Position numbers and translations under genes: made by a program
Source of the DNA: Mycolicibacter longobardus
Lineage (GTDB): Bacteria; Actinomycetota; Actinomycetes; Mycobacteriales; Mycobacteriaceae
Direction of reading: 5' to 3'
DNA length: 64,000 nt
Assembly: GCF_002102265.1 (NCBI RefSeq)
Contig: NZ_LQPG01000011.1
Coordinates: forward strand, 124,001 to 188,000
The notes under the pieces: model-generated
Told to the model about the DNA's origin: nothing
The model's database searches: none
What the model saw: only the letters and a program-made list of their open reading frames with translations
Part shown: one piece after another, positions 20,909 to 33,056 of the stretch
Layout: every line of letters begins with the position of its first letter
How positions within the stretch are numbered: the first letter of the stretch is position 1

Positions 20909-22041
20909 GCCGGGTCCTGCTGGTAACCAATGATTTTCCGCCGCGTCCCGGCGGCATTCAGTGCTACCTGGAAGAGCTGGTGCGCCGCATCGCCGGTGCC
21001 GGCCACCACGACGTGACGGTGTATGCGCCGCAGTGGAAGGGCGCCGAGGCCTTCGACGCGGACGCCGCCGGCTATGCGGTGGTGCGCCATCCGGGCACGC
21101 TGATGCTGCCGGGCCGAGCCGTCGACACCCGGATGCGCCGGCTGATCGCGGACCGCGGCATCGACACCGTCTGGTTCGGCGCGGCCGCCCCGTTGGCGTT
21201 GCTGGCGCAGCGAGCGCGCGCCGCCGGAGCAAGCCGGGTATTGGCCAGCACGCACGGCCATGAGGTGGGCTGGTCCATGCTGCCGGTGGGCCGGTCGGTG
21301 CTGCGCCGGATCGGCGAGTCCTGCGACACCGTCACCTTCGTGAGCCACTACACCCGCGGCCGGTTCGCGTCGGCCTTCGGCCCCGCCGCCGCGCTCGAAC
21401 ACCTACCGCCCGGGGTGGATACCGACCGGTTCCGTCCCGACCCGGGCGCCCGCTCCGAACTGCGGGCCAGGCATGGACTCGGCGGGCGCCCCACGGTGGT
21501 GTGCGTGTCGCGGCTGGTGCCTCGCAAGGGCCAGGACATGCTGATCAGGGCTCTGCCGGCGATCCGGCAACGTGTCGACGGGGCGGCGCTGGTGATCGTG
21601 GGCGGCGGTCCCTACTCCGAGAGGCTGCACAAGCTGGCCGCCGAGTGCGGGGTGGCCGATGCGGTGATGTTCACCGGCGGCGTCCCGGCCGCCGAGTTGC
21701 CGGCGTACTACCTGCTGGGCGACGTGTTCGCGATGCCGTGCCGCACTCGCGGCGCGGGGCTTGACGTCGAGGGCCTGGGCATCGTGTTCCTGGAGGCGTC
21801 GGCGGCCGGTGTGCCGGTGGTCGCCGGCAGTTCGGGCGGCGCACCCGAAACCGTGCTGGACAACCAGACCGGGCGGGTGGTCGACGGGCGAGCCGTGGAC
21901 CAGATCGCCGACGCGGTCAGCGAATTGCTCGCCGACCCGGATCGGGCCGCCGCGATGGGCGCCGCGGGACGCGAGTGGGTGACCGGTCACTGGCGCTGGG
22001 ACACGCTGGCCGACCGGATGGCCGCGCTGCTGCGGCCCTGA
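20905..22041 (+). CDS. pimB: GDP-mannose-dependent alpha-(1,6)-phosphatidylinositol monomannoside mannosyltransferase PimB'
   Basis: GT-B fold (GT4) enzyme adding the second mannose to the inositol of PIM1 at the cytoplasmic face of the membrane. N-terminal VTNDFPPRPGGIQCYL is the acceptor-side glycine-rich loop. The donor-side motifs are CVSRLVPRKGQDMLI, VIVGGGPYSERL and the E-x7-E motif EGLGIVFLE. Start GTG 20905 overlaps the preceding stop as GTGA; 378 aa versus ~385 aa in M. tuberculosis (Rv2188c). Initiates the PIM/LM/LAM pathway continued by the mannosyltransferases at 27.4 and 33.5 kb. Ends 18 bp from the convergent fadD15. Confidence 0.93.
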   Translation: MSRVLLVTNDFPPRPGGIQCYLEELVRRIAGAGHHDVTVYAPQWKGAEAFDADAAGYAVVRHPGTLMLPGRAVDTRMRRLIADRGIDTVWFGAAAPLALLAQRARAAGASRVLASTHGHEVGWSMLPVGRSVLRRIGESCDTVTFVSHYTRGRFASAFGPAAALEHLPPGVDTDRFRPDPGARSELRARHGLGGRPTVVCVSRLVPRKGQDMLIRALPAIRQRVDGAALVIVGGGPYSERLHKLAAECGVADAVMFTGGVPAAELPAYYLLGDVFAMPCRTRGAGLDVEGLGIVFLEASAAGVPVVAGSSGGAPETVLDNQTGRVVDGRAVDQIADAVSELLADPDRAAAMGAAGREWVTGHWRWDTLADRMAALLRP

Positions 22042-22059
22042 GGAGAGGTCTTTGCGGGC

Positions 22060-23862
22060 TCAGTCCTTGATGTAGATCGCCTCGATGGCGTCGGCGAATT
22101 TCTCCGCCACCACATTGCGCTTGACCTTCATGGTGGGGGTCAGCTCGCCGGTGGCCTCGGTGAAATCGACCGGCAGGATCCGGAACTTACGGATCGACTC
22201 GGCGTGCGACACCACCAGATTGGCCTGCTTGACCGCCGCGTCCACCTCGGCGAGCAGGTCCGGGTCGGTCGCCAGGTCGGCGGGCGTGGCGGTGCTGGCC
22301 TTGCTGTTGCGCTGCTTCCAGCCCTCGATGGCTTCGGGGTCGATGGTGATCAGCGCCCCGATGAAGGGCTTGGCGTCGCCGACGACCATCGCCTGGCTGA
22401 TCAGCGGGTGGGCGCGAAGCTGGTCCTCGAGTACGGCCGGGGCGACGTTCTTGCCGCCGGCGGTGACGATGATCTCCTTTTTGCGGCCGGTGATCTTCAG
22501 GAAGCCCTCGGCGTCGATGTCGGCCAGGTCGCCGGTCCGAAACCAGCCGTCGACGAACGCGTCGGCGGTGGCCTGCTCGTTGCGCCAGTAGCCGTGGAAC
22601 ACCACGCCGCCGCGAACCAGCAACTCACCGTCGTCGGCGATCCGCATGCTGTTGCCCGGCACCAGTTTTCCGACCGTCCCGACCTTCATGCCGTCGACCT
22701 GGTTGACGGTGATGGCGGCGGTGGTCTCGGTCAGCCCGTAACCCTCGTAGATGGACAGGCCGACGCCGCGGTAGAAGTGGCCCAGGCGTTCGCCCAGCGG
22801 TGCCCCGCCGGAGATCGAGGCGTTGCAGTTGCCGCCCAGCGCCGCCCGCAGCTTGTGGTAGACCAGCTTGTCGAACAGAGCGTGCTTGGCGCGCAGCCAC
22901 AGCCCCGCACCGCCGTGGTCGAGGGCCTCGCTCCAATCCACCGCGGTCTGGGCCGCCATCTCGAAGATCCGCCCCTTGCCGTCGTTGGCGGCGTTCTGGG
23001 CGGCGGTGTTGTACACCTTCTCGAACACCCGGGGCACCGACACCACCACGGTCGGCTTGAACACCGAGAACATCGGCACCAGGTTCTTGATGTCGCTGGT
23101 GAACCCGACGGTGACCCGGTTGCTGAACGCGCCCAGGCTCAGCGCCCGGGCCAGTACGTGGGCCAGCGGCAGGAAGACCAGCAGGCGCTGCCCGGGAACC
23201 ATCAGGGTGGGCAGGGCGGCTTTGGTTCCGCGCACCTCGTGGATCACGTTGGAGTGGGTGAGCTGACAGCCCTTGGGACGCCCGGTGGTGCCGGAGGTGT
23301 AGATCAGGGTCGCCGGGTCGGTGACCCGCAGTGCCTCCAGGCGTGCGGTGACCTGTGCCGGGTCCTGACCGGCGCCGGCTTCGGCGAGCTCGTCGAGGGC
23401 CTTGGGCCCGGAGCCGTCGATGGTCAGCACCCGCCGCAGCGCGGGCAGGTCGGCGGCGAGTTCGTTGACCATCTGCGTGTGGGCGTCGGTTTCGGCGAAC
23501 GCCAGCACCGCGCTGGAGTCCTGCATCACCCATCGCACCTGCTCCGCCGACGATGTCTCGTAGATCGGCACGGTGACCGCGCCGATGGACAGGATCGCGA
23601 AGTCCAGGATGGCCCACTCGTATCGCGTCGCGGAGAAGATGACCACCCGGTCACCGGCCGCCACCCCCTGGGCGATCAGACCCAGTGCGGCCGAACGGAT
23701 CTGCGCGGCGGCCTCGGCACAGGTGACGTCGGTCCACGCCCCGTCGACCAGGCGCTGGTAGATGACGAAGTCGGGATGGTCGCGCTCGTGTTCGAAGACG
23801 ACTGCGGCGACGTTGTCGTGCTCCTCGACGGTGAACGGCGCGGGAACACTGAACTCACGCAT
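22060..23862 (-). CDS. fadD15: Long-chain fatty-acid-CoA ligase FadD15
   Basis: Acyl-CoA synthetase of the AMP-forming adenylate superfamily. The phosphate-binding loop [46 protein letters not shown] and the C-terminal [12 protein letters not shown] are intact. Start ATG 23862 ([10 protein letters not shown]) follows GAGAGG and gives 600 aa, the same length as M. tuberculosis Rv2187; the long open frame upstream to 24507 overlaps two plus-strand genes and is not coding. Activates fatty acids for degradation or lipid synthesis; the specific chain is not predictable. Confidence 0.95.
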   Translation of the reverse strand: MREFSVPAPFTVEEHDNVAAVVFEHERDHPDFVIYQRLVDGAWTDVTCAEAAAQIRSAALGLIAQGVAAGDRVVIFSATRYEWAILDFAILSIGAVTVPIYETSSAEQVRWVMQDSSAVLAFAETDAHTQMVNELAADLPALRRVLTIDGSGPKALDELAEAGAGQDPAQVTARLEALRVTDPATLIYTSGTTGRPKGCQLTHSNVIHEVRGTKAALPTLMVPGQRLLVFLPLAHVLARALSLGAFSNRVTVGFTSDIKNLVPMFSVFKPTVVVSVPRVFEKVYNTAAQNAANDGKGRIFEMAAQTAVDWSEALDHGGAGLWLRAKHALFDKLVYHKLRAALGGNCNASISGGAPLGERLGHFYRGVGLSIYEGYGLTETTAAITVNQVDGMKVGTVGKLVPGNSMRIADDGELLVRGGVVFHGYWRNEQATADAFVDGWFRTGDLADIDAEGFLKITGRKKEIIVTAGGKNVAPAVLEDQLRAHPLISQAMVVGDAKPFIGALITIDPEAIEGWKQRNSKASTATPADLATDPDLLAEVDAAVKQANLVVSHAESIRKFRILPVDFTEATGELTPTMKVKRNVVAEKFADAIEAIYIKD

Positions 23863-24015
23863 TGCGATGACCTCTCTAGGCAGCCTGCTGTCGTTCGCCC
23901 AGCCTAGTCGGCACGCCGCCACGGGTGTGACGGTGTTCACTGGAGAGGCCGCAGCCGGCCCGTGCGCGCCCGGGGCGTTCCATCCCCGGTGGACGTCATA
24001 TGTGAAGCTGGGGCG

Positions 24016-24411
24016 ATGAACAGTATCCAGGTGGCCGACCAGACGTTCGTCGCGGCGTCCGGTGCACAGGTCGGCGCCGCGGTCTCCGACCGGTCGAGTT
24101 GGCAGCGGTGGTGGCCGGACCTGCAGCTCCAGGTGGTTGAGGACCGTGCCGACAAGGGCGTTCGATGGACGGTGAGCGGACCGCTGACCGGCACCATGGA
24201 GATCTGGCTGGAACCGGCGCTCGACGGCGTGCTGCTGCACTACTTCCTGCACGCCGAGCCTACCGGCGTGACCGGCCGGCAGCTGGCCCGGATGAACCTG
24301 GCGAAGCTCAACCACCGCCGCCGGGTGGCCGGCAAGCGGATGGCCTTCGAGGTCAAGGAACGACTCGAGCGGTCCCGGCCGGTGGGGGTCGCCCCGAACG
24401 CCGTCGGTTGA
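24016..24411 (+). CDS. Conserved SRPBCC-like protein (Rv2186c-like)
   Basis: A 131-aa protein of unknown function conserved at this site. The pattern [30 protein letters not shown] followed by [27 protein letters not shown] suggests the polyketide-cyclase/START-like (SRPBCC) fold, a hydrophobic ligand cavity also predicted for the next gene. Start ATG 24016 sits after GGGGCG. It is divergent from fadD15 across 153 bp, and it starts the run leading to the ArsA-like pair. Ligand unknown; lipid transport or modification is a guess from context. Confidence 0.8.
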   Translation: MNSIQVADQTFVAASGAQVGAAVSDRSSWQRWWPDLQLQVVEDRADKGVRWTVSGPLTGTMEIWLEPALDGVLLHYFLHAEPTGVTGRQLARMNLAKLNHRRRVAGKRMAFEVKERLERSRPVGVAPNAVG

Positions 24412-24491
24412 CCCGCTCCGAACGGGGCCGGCGAGGTACCGTCTCTGCCGAGGGCCTCCTGGCGGGCGCGAGTGAGTTAGGGAAGAACCAC

Positions 24492-24929
24492 GTGGCGGAC
24501 AAGACATCGCAGACGATCTACATCGCGGCCGATCCGGACACCGTGATGAAGGTGATTGCCGACATCGGCGCCTACCCCGACTGGGTGTCGGAATACACCG
24601 AGGCCGAGGTCCTCGAAACCGACTCCGGCGGGTATCCGAAGGTGGCCCGACTGGTGCTGGATGCCGCCGTGCTCAAGGACACCATGGTGCTGGACTACAC
24701 CTGGTCGGCGGACCGCCGCACGGTGCGCTGGTCGTTGGTGTCCAGTTCGTTGCTGAAGGCCCTGGATGGTGAATATCGGTTGTCGCCCAAGGGATCCGGA
24801 ACCGAAGTCGTCTACGAGCTGTCGGTGGATCTGATGATTCCGATGATCGGACTGCTCAAGCGCAAGGCGGAGCGGCGCCTGACCGACACCGCGCTGAAAG
24901 ACCTGAAGAAGCGAGCCGAGGCTGAGTGA
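24492..24929 (+). CDS. SRPBCC family protein (Rv2185c-like)
   Basis: 145-aa START-like ligand-binding protein. [24 protein letters not shown] N-terminus, [18 protein letters not shown] and the long C-terminal helix ([26 protein letters not shown]) are typical of the family. Start GTG 24492 follows AGGGAAGAACCAC. It matches M. tuberculosis Rv2185c (TB16.3). Its stop overlaps the start of the ArsA-like ATPase (GTGA, 24926-24929), so the two are coexpressed. Biochemical role unknown. Confidence 0.88.
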   Translation: MADKTSQTIYIAADPDTVMKVIADIGAYPDWVSEYTEAEVLETDSGGYPKVARLVLDAAVLKDTMVLDYTWSADRRTVRWSLVSSSLLKALDGEYRLSPKGSGTEVVYELSVDLMIPMIGLLKRKAERRLTDTALKDLKKRAEAE

Positions 24930-26224
24930 GGCCGGAGCAAGGCGCGACGTCCACAGTGCTCCCAGTGGCCCGGATCAGTCTGTTCGTCGGTAAGGGCGGC
25001 GTAGGCAAGTCCACGTGCGCGGCCGCCACAGCCGTCGCCGACGCACTCGCCGGAAGTCGGGTGCTGCTGATCTCCACCGACCAGGCCCACTCGGTCGGTG
25101 ATGTGCTCGGACAGGAAGTGGTGCCCAGCGGCCACCGTGACCCCATCCCGGTGCCACTCGACGACGCCGGCCCGTCGTGCGGCCGGCTCGACGTGCTGGC
25201 GCTGGACACGTTGGCTTTGCTTGAGACGCACTGGGCAGACGTGGTCGATGTCCTGGCCCAGCGGTTCCCCGAGTCAGACCTGGGCAGCCTTGCCCCCGAA
25301 GAACTTTCGGCCCTCCCCGGGGTCCAGGAGGTGCTGGGCCTGCACGAGGTGGGCGAGTTGGCCGACAGTGGGCGGTGGGAACGCATCGTCGTCGACTGCG
25401 CATCCACCGCCGATGCGATGCGGATGCTGACGCTGCCCGCCACCGTGGCGCTCTACGCCGAGCGGTCCTGGCCGCGGCACCGCCGGCTCAGCGGGACCGA
25501 GGACCCACGTTCGACGGCTCTGATCGAGCTGATCGAACGGGTCAGCCGCGCCGCCGAGCGCCTCGCCGCACGGCTGACCGACGAGTCGCTGGTCGGTGCG
25601 CACCTGGTACTGACCGCCGAGCGTGTGGTGGCCGCCGAAGCCATCCGGACTCTTGCGTCGCTGTCCCTGACGGGCGTGCGGGTGGAAGAATTGATCGTCA
25701 ATCAGATTTTGTTGCAGGATGATTCGTACGTCTACACCAACCTGCCGGACCACCCGGCGTTCGACTGGTACGCCGAGCGGATCGGCGAGCAGCGCAGTGT
25801 TCTCGAGGAGGTGGACCGCGCCATCGGCGATGTGGCTATGGTGCTGGTCCCGCACCTGGCGGGCGAGCCGATCGGTCCCAAAGCACTGGCGAACCTGCTC
25901 GATTCGAGCCGGCGCCGCGACGGGTCGGCGCCGCCCGGCCCCGTACGGCCGGTGGTCGACCGGGAGTCCGGCTCCGGGCTGGGGGCGGTGTACCGGTTGC
26001 GGCTAGAGTTACCCCAGGTGGATTCCGGTTCGCTGAGCCTGGGCCGGTCCGGTGACGACCTGATTGTCGCTGCCGGTGGCACCAGGCGGCGGGTTCGCTT
26101 GGCATCGGTGCTGCGGCGATGCACCGTCGTGGACGCAACGCTGCGCGGCAGCGAATTGACGGTGCGTTTCCGGCCGGATCCGGATGTGTGGCCGGTTAGT
26201 GGTGACAAGGAGGTGCGACGTTGA
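24926..26224 (+). CDS. ArsA/GET3-like P-loop ATPase (Rv2184c-like)
   Basis: Deviant-Walker ATPase of the ArsA/MinD class (432 aa). ISLFVGKGGVGKSTCAAA near the N-terminus is the signature-lysine P-loop; VLLISTDQAHSVGDVLG is the Switch-like ArsA motif with DxAH spacing; IVVDCASTADAMRML follows. The C-terminal part ends in a beta-rich segment (LSLGRSGDDLIVAAGGTRRRV), as in ArsA-like anion ATPases. Start GTG 24926 overlaps the previous stop; the gene ends in a TTGA overlap with the next. Arsenite transport is unlikely since no ars genes are present; a chaperone or targeting role with the SRPBCC protein is plausible. Confidence 0.85.
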   Translation: MRPEQGATSTVLPVARISLFVGKGGVGKSTCAAATAVADALAGSRVLLISTDQAHSVGDVLGQEVVPSGHRDPIPVPLDDAGPSCGRLDVLALDTLALLETHWADVVDVLAQRFPESDLGSLAPEELSALPGVQEVLGLHEVGELADSGRWERIVVDCASTADAMRMLTLPATVALYAERSWPRHRRLSGTEDPRSTALIELIERVSRAAERLAARLTDESLVGAHLVLTAERVVAAEAIRTLASLSLTGVRVEELIVNQILLQDDSYVYTNLPDHPAFDWYAERIGEQRSVLEEVDRAIGDVAMVLVPHLAGEPIGPKALANLLDSSRRRDGSAPPGPVRPVVDRESGSGLGAVYRLRLELPQVDSGSLSLGRSGDDLIVAAGGTRRRVRLASVLRRCTVVDATLRGSELTVRFRPDPDVWPVSGDKEVRR

Positions 26225-26610
26225 CCGCTGGCGCGCACCCCGATCTGGGCGAGCTGGGGCCCGAGCTGCGCAAGCTCGCCCAGGCGATCCTGGATCGCCT
26301 CGACCCCGCGGTGCGGGCGGCCGCGATGCTGGCGGCCTCCGGCGACGGTCCGGGCAAGTGCCAGCAGGTGTGGTGCCCGGTGTGTGCACTGGCCGCGTTG
26401 GTGACCGGGGAGGAGCATCCGCTGCTCACCATCGTCGCCGAACACAGCGTCGCGTTGTACGAGGTGATCCGTGCCGTGGTCGGTGAGACCGGGGGAACCG
26501 GCGGGGCTCCACCCCCGCCCGACGGCTCGCCGCCCAGCGGGGGCGGTGACGGCGGCGAGACGCCGGCCCGGCCCGGCTATCAGCACATCCCGGTGACCGT
26601 AGAACGCTGA
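26221..26610 (+). CDS. Conserved hypothetical protein (Rv2183c-like)
   Basis: 129-aa protein of unknown function, translationally coupled to the ArsA-like gene (TTGA overlap, 26221-26224). It contains CQQVWCPVCALAALVTGEEHPLL, with three cysteines (C-x4-C-x2-C) that could bind metal, followed by IVAEHSVALYEVIRAVV and a Gly/Pro-rich tail. Its consistent pairing with the ArsA-like ATPase and the SRPBCC protein suggests a functional unit. Confidence 0.75.
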   Translation: MTAGAHPDLGELGPELRKLAQAILDRLDPAVRAAAMLAASGDGPGKCQQVWCPVCALAALVTGEEHPLLTIVAEHSVALYEVIRAVVGETGGTGGAPPPPDGSPPSGGGDGGETPARPGYQHIPVTVER

Positions 26611-26744
26611 AAACCAAGCAAGCTAAGCAAACTAAGGAATTCCGCCGAATTCGCGGTGTGACGAATCACCGTGTGGCCCTAGCCACGCCCGGTCGGTAAA
26701 GTTGGCGCGAACACGGCCGCTGGTCGGGGCAGGAGGGAGGGGCC

Positions 26745-27479
26745 ATGTGGTATTGGCTGTTCAAGTACGTACTCCTGGGACCCTTGTTGGCCCTGATCGG
26801 CCGTCCGAAAGTCGAGGGGCTGGAGAACATCCCCGACGAGGGTGCGGTGATCCTCGCCAGTAATCACCTGGCCGTCATGGACAGCTTCTACCTGCCGCTG
26901 GTGGTGCGCCGCCGGATAACCTTCCTGGCCAAGTCCGAATACTTCACCGGTACCGGGATCAAGGGCTGGTTCACCCGCTGGTTCTACACCGCCGTCGGCC
27001 AGGTGCCCATCGACCGCACCGATGCCGATGCCGCGCAGGCGGCGCTGACCACCGCCGAGCGGATCCTCAAAGGCGGCAAGCTGCTGGGCATCTACCCCGA
27101 GGGCACCCGGTCGCCCGACGGCCGGTTGTACAAGGGCAAGACCGGCTTGGCCCGGCTTGCGCTGCACACCGGTGTTCCGGTGATTCCGGTCGCCATGATC
27201 GGCACCAACGTCGTCAACCCGCCGGGCACCAAGATGCTGCGTTTCGGCCGCGTCACGGTCCGGTTCGGCAAACCGATGGACTTCTCCCGCTTCGAGGGGA
27301 TGGCCGACAACCGCTTCATCGAGCGCGCCGTCACCGACGAGGTGATCTACGAGCTGATGGGCCTGTCCGGCCAGGAATACGTCGACATCTACGCGGCCAG
27401 CCTCAAAAACGGTGTCCCGCAACAAGGCGGGACGGCTGGTCAGCCGGCCGCCAGGTTTCCGGAGACCGCGGCGGGCTGA
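26745..27479 (+). CDS. 1-acyl-sn-glycerol-3-phosphate acyltransferase family protein (Rv2182c-like)
   Basis: Phospholipid acyltransferase (PlsC family, 244 aa). Block I NHLAVMDS has the catalytic His and Asp (NHx4D); [18 protein letters not shown] is block [22 protein letters not shown] is block III (EGTRS); [10 protein letters not shown] is block IV. Start ATG 26745 follows GGAGGGAGGGG. Likely makes phosphatidic acid or acylates a related lipid at the membrane. Its 3' end overlaps the opposing mannosyltransferase by 40 bp. Confidence 0.92.
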   Translation: MWYWLFKYVLLGPLLALIGRPKVEGLENIPDEGAVILASNHLAVMDSFYLPLVVRRRITFLAKSEYFTGTGIKGWFTRWFYTAVGQVPIDRTDADAAQAALTTAERILKGGKLLGIYPEGTRSPDGRLYKGKTGLARLALHTGVPVIPVAMIGTNVVNPPGTKMLRFGRVTVRFGKPMDFSRFEGMADNRFIERAVTDEVIYELMGLSGQEYVDIYAASLKNGVPQQGGTAGQPAARFPETAAG

Positions 27480-28711
27480 TCCGGGGCCGTCTGGCGGTCG
27501 CGATTGAGCGTCGCGCCGGCCGTGACGATCACCGCCAGGGCCCACCACACATACGACGTCCCCGCCAGTTGGCGCCACCACGCCGCGCCGGCCTCGTGAT
27601 GTTCGGGCAGCAACTCGATCGGACTGCGCATCATCAGCGCCACCCCCGCCGCGCTGAGCGCGCCCAGCGCGACCGCCCGGTACCGATAGGCCAGCACCGC
27701 AGTCACCACCACGGTGGGCAGCATCCACACCCAATGGTGTGACCACGACACCGGCGACACCACCAACCCGAACAGCGCCACGCAGATCAGCGCCAGGATC
27801 GGCTCCCCGGCGCGAAGCACCCGGCGAGCCGCCCAGACCATGACCGTCAGAACCAGCAGAGAGCCCGCCACCCACAGCAGGGAGCGCTGATGCTCGCTCA
27901 GCGGCAGCCGAGCCAGCGCGCCGGCCAAGTTCTGGTTGGTGTTCAGCGTCGCCCCGCCGATGCGGTCGGTGTCGCTGACGGTGTGTGTCCAGTACTGCCA
28001 GGAGTCGCTCCAGGCAGCGGCGAAACCGATCAGGGTCGCCGTCAGGAAGGACGCCACGGTGGTCACCGCGGCGCGCCCGTCGCGGCGCAACAGGAAGTAC
28101 AGCAGGAAGACCGCCGGGGTCAGCTTCAGCGCCACCGCCACCCCGAGCAGCGCGCCGCGCGGCCAGTGGGTGCGCCGTGGCACACAATCGGCGATCACCA
28201 GCGTCATCAGTATCGCGTTGACTTGGCCGAAGTCGAAGTTGGCCCAGATCGGTTCGGCGTTCAGCCAGATGGCCGCCGCCACGATCGCCGCGGCTACCAC
28301 GGCCCGGCGCCACCAGATCTCGCCGACCCGCAAGCCGGTCAGCACGATCGTGATGGACACCACCAGCAGCAGCGTCGAGGCGATCGTCAGCATGGCGGTG
28401 CCGGCACCCAACGACACCCAGGTCAGCGGGGCGAACAACACCGCGGCGATCGGGGGATAGGTGAACGGCAGGACCGTCCCGTCGATCTGGGTGGCAAACC
28501 AGTCGTCGCCGTAGAGGGCCCGTCCGTCACGCCACGCCTGCGCGGCCATCCGGTAGACGTCGACGTCGATGTGGTACGGCGTGCTGCCAAGCGCCCGCCA
28601 CGTCGTGTAGCCCAAGGCTGTGATCGCCAGCAGCGCGAAGATCCACCAGACGGCCCAACCGCTGATGCCCCCGTGCCGACGGCCCAGGTCGGGCGGCCGC
28701 GATGTAGTCAT
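27440..28711 (-). CDS. Polyprenyl-phosphomannose-dependent alpha-(1,2)-mannosyltransferase (Rv2181-like, GT87)
   Basis: GT-C type membrane mannosyltransferase that in M. tuberculosis adds alpha-(1,2)-mannose branches to lipomannan and lipoarabinomannan. Start ATG 28711 ([15 protein letters not shown]) gives 423 aa. About ten hydrophobic helices alternate with short loops; the first extracytoplasmic loop holds [18 protein letters not shown], with acidic residues expected at the active site. The stop at 27440 lies 40 bp inside the convergent acyltransferase. The donor would be polyprenyl-phosphate mannose. Confidence 0.9.
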   Translation of the reverse strand: MTTSRPPDLGRRHGGISGWAVWWIFALLAITALGYTTWRALGSTPYHIDVDVYRMAAQAWRDGRALYGDDWFATQIDGTVLPFTYPPIAAVLFAPLTWVSLGAGTAMLTIASTLLLVVSITIVLTGLRVGEIWWRRAVVAAAIVAAAIWLNAEPIWANFDFGQVNAILMTLVIADCVPRRTHWPRGALLGVAVALKLTPAVFLLYFLLRRDGRAAVTTVASFLTATLIGFAAAWSDSWQYWTHTVSDTDRIGGATLNTNQNLAGALARLPLSEHQRSLLWVAGSLLVLTVMVWAARRVLRAGEPILALICVALFGLVVSPVSWSHHWVWMLPTVVVTAVLAYRYRAVALGALSAAGVALMMRSPIELLPEHHEAGAAWWRQLAGTSYVWWALAVIVTAGATLNRDRQTAPDQPAAVSGNLAAG

Positions 28712-28804
28712 GTCGCAGCACAGCCTATCGGGTGGGCATGTTTTAGCGGGCCATGCCGGTGGCGATCCGGGCGTGGTGTGCCGCGAGGGCGTACGTTGCA
28801 TTAG

Positions 28805-29818
28805 GTGCTGGAATGGTTCCGCGACGACATCATCGGCCGTGGCCGACTGCCGTTGTTGTGCTGCCTGCTGGCGTTTCTGGTGACGTTTCTGGTGACCCGC
28901 TCCGTGGTGCGCCACATCCGCAGTCAGGCCGCCAGCGGCCGCACCCCACGCTGGTGGCAGCCGCGCAACCTGCACATCGGGTCCAAGCACATTCACCACG
29001 TGGTCTTCGGGGTGGTGACGGTGATGGTCTCCGGGGTGACCCTGGTGACCCTCGGTGGCGCCGGGCATGAGCGGGCGTTCACCCTCGCCGCCATCGGTTT
29101 CGGGATCGGGGCGGCGTTGGTGCTCGACGAGTACGCGCTGATCCTGCACCTGTCCGACGTGTACTGGGAGGAGGACGGGCGCGCCTCGGTCGACGCCGTG
29201 TTCGCCGCGACCGCGGTCACCGGACTGTTGGTGCTGGGTTTTCACCCGCTGACGTTCCTGCTGTCGACGTCGTACGACACCTCCTCGCCGCTGATCCGCG
29301 CCGGGGTCTTCACTGGTCTGGTGACGGCGCTGCCGCTGGGCGTGGTGGTGCTGTTGAAGGGCAAGGTGTGGACCGGTCTGATCGGGATGTTCTTCTTTCC
29401 GCTGCTGGTGATCGGCGCCATCCGGCTGTCGCGACCGCACGCGCCGTGGTCCCGCTGGCGTTACCTGGGCAAACACGAGCGGATGCGCCGTGCGCTGGAG
29501 CGGGAACGGAAGTTGCGCCGCCCGGCGATCGCGGCCAAGCTCTGGCTGCAGGACGCGATCGCGGGCCGGCCCCAGGTGCCCGACGAACGGGAGATCGACG
29601 CCGAGCTCGACAAGGAGGTGCGGGCGGCGTCGGCGCCGACGGTGCAGTTCATGGCTCCGCGACAGCAGGTCCCCATCGGCCGGCCACCTCGGCCGGCACC
29701 CGTCGGGCGACCGCCTGACCGGCCGGTGCCCCCCAACCGTGTGGTTGCGGAGGCGTCGGCACCGACCAGACCCGTCTCGCTGCCGCAGATCCACCGGCCC
29801 GGCGGGCCTCGGAGATGA
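28805..29818 (+). CDS. Conserved membrane protein (Rv2180c-like)
   Basis: 337-aa integral membrane protein of unknown function. The N-terminal ~220 residues contain five or six helices ([71 protein letters not shown] and others), with the polar motif [15 protein letters not shown] near residue 60. A cytoplasmic basic segment ([18 protein letters not shown]) and a Pro/Arg-rich low-complexity tail follow. Start GTG 28805. Divergent from the GT87 gene (93 bp). Confidence 0.82.
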   Translation: MLEWFRDDIIGRGRLPLLCCLLAFLVTFLVTRSVVRHIRSQAASGRTPRWWQPRNLHIGSKHIHHVVFGVVTVMVSGVTLVTLGGAGHERAFTLAAIGFGIGAALVLDEYALILHLSDVYWEEDGRASVDAVFAATAVTGLLVLGFHPLTFLLSTSYDTSSPLIRAGVFTGLVTALPLGVVVLLKGKVWTGLIGMFFFPLLVIGAIRLSRPHAPWSRWRYLGKHERMRRALERERKLRRPAIAAKLWLQDAIAGRPQVPDEREIDAELDKEVRAASAPTVQFMAPRQQVPIGRPPRPAPVGRPPDRPVPPNRVVAEASAPTRPVSLPQIHRPGGPRR

Positions 29819-29825
29819 GCCGGCG

Positions 29826-31734
<1,909 letters not shown>

Positions 31735-31740
31735 GTCTCT

Positions 31741-31804
31741 CGCCGAGCAGACACAGAATCGCACAGATCACCCTCCCGGGGTGCGATTCTGCGTCTGCTC
31801 AGCG
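31741..31804. terminator. Long palindrome between convergent aroG and pknL
   Basis: The 19-nt arm at 31745-31763 pairs with 31782-31800 with a single mismatch, around an 18-nt loop; CGC/GCG flanks extend the stem. Key bases are GAGCAGACACAGAATCGCA on the left. It probably ends both transcripts. In M. tuberculosis this gap holds a transposase gene (Rv2177c), absent here. The arms look like a dispersed mycobacterial palindrome family, which cannot be tested within this window. Confidence 0.7.
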
Positions 31805-31819
31805 AAGTGGGCGAGGGGA

Positions 31820-33004
31820 TTACAGCAACGCGCCGACGTTGTTGCCCAGCGTCCAGGCCACCGCGGCCACCAGCCCGGTGAGCGCGAACACCACGGCCAG
31901 CCAGATCATCACCATCCGGCGCGCATGTTGGCGTTCCAGCACGAACCGGCTCAGTTCGATCCCGGCGAATTCGCCTGTCACCACCTGATATTGGGTGTCG
32001 GTGTCATCCACCCAGTCCCGTGGCTCGCGGGTCATGTGCAGCGTGGGGCGCTGCGGCGGCACGGGAGGCTCCCCGCCGCGGTGGGTGGGCGCTGAAATGT
32101 GCTGGGCGGAGTTGCGCGGGGCCGGCACCCGAAACGCCGGCAGTTCCAACCGCTGGGCGATCGCATCCACCTCGTGGACCATCTCGAGCCCGTCGGCATA
32201 TCGGTCAGCGGGCTCCCGGGCGGTTGCACGAGCTACAAGGTCATCGAATTCTCTTGGGACGCCATCGATTTCCGAGCTGGGCGGCGGGACGTCGTGATCC
32301 AGCCGCTGATAGGCCACCGTCAGCGCGGAGTCGCCGGTGAACGGCGTGTGGCCGGTCAGAAGCTCGTAGGTGAGCACTCCGACGCCGTAGACGTCGCTGG
32401 CGGGGCCGGCGTTTCCGTCCCGCACCTGCTCGGGCGAGAGGTAGGCCGCGGTGCCCAGAATGACGTTGGTGGAGGTGATTCCGGCCGCCGCGATGGCTCG
32501 CACCAATCCGAAGTCGACCACCTTCACGTCGCCGTCGTCGGAGATCAGGATGTTCTCGGGTTTGACGTCGCGGTGCACGAGGCCGGCGCGGTGTGCGATC
32601 CCCAGCGCTCCCAGCACCGGCCGGAGCACGGCGACGACGGCATGCGGCGGCATCGGGCCGCGTTCGTTGAGCAGCTCCCGCAGGGTCCCGCCCTCGATGA
32701 GTTCCATCACCAGAAACGGCTGCCCGGGGTCCTGCGGAGTGCCGAACCCCTGGTCATACACCGCCACCAGCCCGGGGTCCTTGAGCCGGGCGACCGCTCG
32801 CGCCTCGAGCTGGAAGCGGGTCAGGAACTGCTGATCACCGGCGTAGCGCAGGTCCATGACCTTGACCGCCACCGGGCGGTCCAGGCGCTCGTCCATACCC
32901 CGGTACACCGTGGACGTGCCACCGGTCGCGATCCGGGTGCCCACCCGGTAGCGGCCGTCGAGCAGCGCGCCCTCCAGCACGTCGCCGCCCCATATGGAAG
33001 TCAC
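31820..33004 (-). CDS. pknL: Serine/threonine protein kinase PknL
   Basis: Membrane-anchored eukaryotic-type kinase (394 aa). The kinase domain spans about residues 18-275: GGTSTVYRG (Gly-rich loop), PVAVKVMDLR (catalytic Lys), HRDVKPEN (catalytic loop), DFGLVRA, and the activation segment with GTAAYLSPEQV. A juxtamembrane region precedes a C-terminal helix (MVMIWLAVVFALTGLVAAVAW) with almost no extracytoplasmic domain, as in M. tuberculosis PknL. It is divergent from the gene for its known substrate, the Rv2175c homologue. Start GTG 33004. Confidence 0.94.
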   Translation of the reverse strand: MTSIWGGDVLEGALLDGRYRVGTRIATGGTSTVYRGMDERLDRPVAVKVMDLRYAGDQQFLTRFQLEARAVARLKDPGLVAVYDQGFGTPQDPGQPFLVMELIEGGTLRELLNERGPMPPHAVVAVLRPVLGALGIAHRAGLVHRDVKPENILISDDGDVKVVDFGLVRAIAAAGITSTNVILGTAAYLSPEQVRDGNAGPASDVYGVGVLTYELLTGHTPFTGDSALTVAYQRLDHDVPPPSSEIDGVPREFDDLVARATAREPADRYADGLEMVHEVDAIAQRLELPAFRVPAPRNSAQHISAPTHRGGEPPVPPQRPTLHMTREPRDWVDDTDTQYQVVTGEFAGIELSRFVLERQHARRMVMIWLAVVFALTGLVAAVAWTLGNNVGALL

Positions 33005-33056
33005 CTGGTCATGGTATGTGTGCGGGCGGCCGGCCCGGCGGTTCTAAACTTGTGTC

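Noticed and set aside
23886..24507. N-terminal extension of the fadD15 frame
   Set aside because: The extra ~215 residues overlap two conserved plus-strand genes; ATG 23862 gives the standard 600-aa protein with a good ribosome-binding site.
26679..28313. 544-aa minus-strand frame over the acyltransferase and GT87 genes
   Set aside because: Alternate-frame reading of two conserved genes; low-complexity Gly/Arg-rich product.
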